25,011 nucleotides of DNA, taken from positions 1-25,011 of the forward strand of contig DASXTK010000158.1 of NCBI GenBank assembly GCA_036505485.1, in the 5' to 3' direction. This stretch comes from DASXTK01 sp036505485 (GTDB taxonomy: Bacteria > Actinomycetota > Acidimicrobiia > Acidimicrobiales > VFJN01). Below are positions 22,989 to 25,011 of the stretch, piece by piece (within the stretch, counting starts at the first letter, position 1; each line of letters starts with the position of its first letter). The translations under genes were made by a program, and so were the position numbers. The notes under the pieces were generated by a model. It saw only the letters and a program-made list of their open reading frames with translations. It did no database searches and was not told the DNA's origin.

Positions 22989-23027
22989 AACGTATCCGTA
23001 GCGCAGTGAAACGTCTACGTATCGTTT
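22989..23027 (-). promoter_or_regulatory. MFS promoter with repeated candidate operator sites
   Basis: On the minus strand a -10-like TACGTT (22989-22994) lies eight bases before the ATG, and a -35-like TAGACG lies 17 bp upstream of it. The same stretch contains two related half-sites, GATACGTAGACGTTTCAC and GATACGTTGCAC, and an imperfect palindrome AAACG...CGTTT (23009-23027) around TACGTA. These are plausible binding sites for the TetR protein of the operon. The divergent esterase promoter is about 60 bp away. Confidence 0.4.
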
Positions 23028-23084
23028 GTCACATCGGTGCCGTGGCGGCGGTTCAGCGAACGAGCCATATCGGACGGACTCGTC

Positions 23085-23090
23085 TACCGT
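23085..23090 (+). promoter_or_regulatory. -10 element TACCGT for the carboxylesterase gene (leaderless)
   Basis: TACCGT is followed by exactly seven bases and then GTG at 23098. No Shine-Dalgarno sequence precedes it. This supports the GTG over a TTG 24 codons upstream. Confidence 0.42.
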
Positions 23091-23097
23091 CAGCTGG

Positions 23098-24624
23098 GTG
23101 ATCGTCGACACCGTTGCGGGGAAGGTCGAGGGGATCGACAGGGGCGGTGTCCTGCAGTTCCGGGGGATTCCCTACGCCTGGGCCGATCGGTTCTGTCCGC
23201 CGGAACCGCCGGCGCCGTGGGCCGGGGTCCGTGATGCCACCAAGTTCGGACCGGCCGCGCCTCAGAACCCCTCGCCGCTGGACATGATCCTGGGGTCCTC
23301 CCGGGAGCAGGACATGGCCGAGGACTGCCTCGTCCTCAACGTGTTCACCCCCGGCGCCGACGCCGCTCGCCGCCCGGTCCTGGTGTGGATCCACGGGGGC
23401 GGCTTCACCAGCGGCAGCGGCCACATGCCGGCCTACAACGGCACCAGCCTGGTCTGCACCGCCGATGTCGTGGTCGTGACCTTCAACTATCGGCTGGGGG
23501 TCCTGGGCTTCCTCCAGCTCGACGGATTGCTGGACGACTACGCCGGGTCAGCCAACAACGGCATCCGCGACCAGCTGGCGGCGCTGCGCTGGGTGCGGGA
23601 CAACATCGCCGACTTCGGTGGCGATCCCCAGCGGGTCACCATCTTCGGGGAATCGGCCGGCGGCGGCAGCGTGACCACCCTCCTGGCCTGCCCCGAGGCC
23701 GCCGGGCTGTTCCATGGGGCCATCGTCCAGAGCGGCACCGCCGAGATCCTGTTGCGTCCACCGGCCGCGGCCGACGTGGCCGAGCGGATCCTGCACCAGC
23801 TCGAGCTGACCCCGGCCACCGCCGACGAGCTGCTCGACGTCCCGGCCGACGAGGTGCTGGCCGCCCAGACCGCGGTCGAAGCCACGCTGCTGCAGACGCG
23901 GCCGCCAACCGACGGGTCCGGACCGGGCTACCTGCAGCTGCCGTTCCAGCCGGTCGTGGACGGGGACCTGATCCCCCAGCGCCCGATCCCCGCCATCCGG
24001 GCCGGCAGCGCCGCCGGCATCCCGCTCGTCGTCGGGACCACCAAGGACGAGTGGAACCTGTTCATGCTCTCGGAGCTGGGCCGAGGTCCGCTCAGCGAGG
24101 AGCGTCTGCGCCGCCGGGTCGAGCGCCTGGCCGGTCCCGACGCCGTCGACGACGTGATCGCCCTCTACCGGGCGGTCCATCCCGAGGCCAGCTCCAACCG
24201 CCTGTGGTGCGCCATGGTCACCGACCGGATGTTCCGCATGCCCGCGATCCAGTTGGCCGAGGCCCAGGTCGGGAACTGTGATGACGTGTCGATGTACCGC
24301 TTCGACCATCCGTCGTCGGCCTTCGGCGGACTGCCCGGCGCCTGCCATGCCATCGACGTGCCGTTCGTGTTCGGCAACGTGCACCTGGCCGGCATGGAGG
24401 TGCTGCTGGGCGTGGTCGACGAGGGGACGCTGCAGCTGGCCGACCGGTGTGCCCGAGCCTGGTTGGCCATGGCCCAGACCGGGCGGCCGCAGCACGACGA
24501 CCTGGACTGGCCCAGCTACGACCTCGAGCGCCGGGCCACCTGCATCCTGCACCGCAAGCCCGCGGTCATCGACGATCCCGAGGGCGAGATCCGTTCGTTC
24601 TGGAACTCCCGGAACCTCCACTGA
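23098..24624 (+). CDS. Type-B carboxylesterase/lipase
   Basis: Alpha/beta-hydrolase of the type-B carboxylesterase family (p-nitrobenzyl esterase-like), which hydrolyses esters of varied alcohols and acids. With the GTG at 23098 the product has 508 residues, normal for the family. Visible are EDCLVLNVFTP (about 75-85, type-B signature 2), the oxyanion-hole HGGGF (99-103), the nucleophile elbow GESAGG (S186), the probable acid residue in TTKDEWNLF (E318) and the catalytic histidine in GACHAIDVPFVFGN (H417). No signal peptide is seen, so it is probably cytosolic. The frame is open 24 codons further upstream from a TTG, but that part is not conserved-looking and the -10 box supports the GTG. The next gene starts 11 bp after its stop with a good ribosome site, so they may be one operon. 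Confidence 0.94.
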   Translation: MIVDTVAGKVEGIDRGGVLQFRGIPYAWADRFCPPEPPAPWAGVRDATKFGPAAPQNPSPLDMILGSSREQDMAEDCLVLNVFTPGADAARRPVLVWIHGGGFTSGSGHMPAYNGTSLVCTADVVVVTFNYRLGVLGFLQLDGLLDDYAGSANNGIRDQLAALRWVRDNIADFGGDPQRVTIFGESAGGGSVTTLLACPEAAGLFHGAIVQSGTAEILLRPPAAADVAERILHQLELTPATADELLDVPADEVLAAQTAVEATLLQTRPPTDGSGPGYLQLPFQPVVDGDLIPQRPIPAIRAGSAAGIPLVVGTTKDEWNLFMLSELGRGPLSEERLRRRVERLAGPDAVDDVIALYRAVHPEASSNRLWCAMVTDRMFRMPAIQLAEAQVGNCDDVSMYRFDHPSSAFGGLPGACHAIDVPFVFGNVHLAGMEVLLGVVDEGTLQLADRCARAWLAMAQTGRPQHDDLDWPSYDLERRATCILHRKPAVIDDPEGEIRSFWNSRNLH

Positions 24625-24635
24625 AAGAGGACGCG

Positions 24636-25011
24636 ATGTCGAGTCTCGTACCCACCAAGCCGCCGGAGTTCGACTCGGTCGACGAGCACCGCACCCACAT
24701 CAAGCAGCGGATGGCGGCAGCGTTCCGGCTGTTCGACCGATTCGGCTTCAACGAGGGCGTCGCCGGCCATCTGACCGCCCGTGACCCCGAGAACCCCCAG
24801 CTGTTCTGGGTGAACCCGTTCGGGATGTCGTTCGGGCTGATCAAGACCTCCGACCTCATCCTGTGCGACCACGAGGGCAACGTGGTCGAGGGCGACTGGC
24901 CGGTGAACCGGGCCGCCTTCGTGATCCACAGCCAGGTGCATCAGGCCCGACCCGACGTCCAGGCCGCGGCGCACACTCACTCTCCGTACGGCCGGGCCTT
25001 CTCCACCCTGG
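24636..25011 (+). CDS. Class II aldolase/adducin-family protein (5' part only)
   Basis: Only the first 125 residues are in the window; the gene runs off the end. It is a zinc-dependent aldolase-type domain related to L-fuculose-phosphate aldolase and adducin heads. Visible are FDRFGFNEGVAGHLTARDP (about residues 34-52, the N-terminal helix and N-G-xxGH/N-type substrate loop), FWVNPFGMSFG (about 57-67), KTSDLILCDHEGNVV (about 70-84) and the metal-binding AAHTHSPYG (about 111-119). The ATG at 24636 follows AGAGG at a five-base distance. It lies 11 bp after the carboxylesterase. Members next to such genes often act on hydroxy-carbonyl substrates, but the substrate here is unknown. Confidence 0.92.
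   Translation, partial: MSSLVPTKPPEFDSVDEHRTHIKQRMAAAFRLFDRFGFNEGVAGHLTARDPENPQLFWVNPFGMSFGLIKTSDLILCDHEGNVVEGDWPVNRAAFVIHSQVHQARPDVQAAAHTHSPYGRAFSTL

Noticed and set aside
21620..22990. A 456-codon minus-strand frame overlapping the MFS gene
   Set aside because: Different frame of the same strand; the MFS frame has all family motifs, this one is Arg/Gly/His-rich noise.

Overview
The window is high-G+C, densely packed bacterial DNA, most likely from an actinomycete. A mycothiol-dependent-type MDMPI enzyme, an LtrA-family protein, many GTG starts and several apparently leaderless promoters point to Actinomycetota. An Acidimicrobiia-like source is possible, but that is only an impression. No rRNA, tRNA, CRISPR array, integrase or transposase gene was seen.

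Layout. Positions 1-467 are a palindrome-rich non-coding stretch. It ends in a TetR-type operator over the promoter of a Baeyer-Villiger monooxygenase (468-2063), which is followed by an LtrA-family membrane protein (2104-3285). From 3353 to 6374 the minus strand carries a cluster of four genes: a secreted Pro/Thr-tailed protein, a SIMPL-domain protein, an exported M15-like cell-wall peptidase with a lipobox, and a two-domain VOC protein. After a possible small zinc-ribbon ORF comes an ECF sigma factor (7745-8320, minus) overlapping an MDMPI-family gene (6810-7754) whose N-terminus resembles an anti-sigma linker.

On the plus strand, 8498-12199 is a tightly coupled aspartate operon: a Dcu-family transporter, a PLP aspartate 4-decarboxylase and a peptidase E (aspartyl dipeptidase). 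It would take up aspartate or Asp-peptides, decarboxylate Asp to Ala and probably exchange the two. A tandem array of small palindromes and a promoter follow.

Positions 12513-20460 are the most interesting part. A 2091-residue exported RHS/YD-repeat polymorphic toxin with two PA14 domains ends in a variable C-terminal tip and is followed one base later by a 51-residue two-helix membrane protein (candidate immunity). Downstream are two displaced RHS fragments. One is a short core end with a truncated Cys-rich tip; the other is a 530-bp core duplicate with its own tip and 61-residue two-helix partner. A decayed tetR fragment lies between the first immunity gene and the displaced fragments. The first and third tips look like divergent members of one family with a hydrophobic, Cys-bracketed tail that I do not recognise.

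The window closes with a DHA2-type MFS exporter and a TetR regulator (minus strand), a divergent type-B carboxylesterase, and the start of a class II aldolase/adducin-family protein cut off by the window end.
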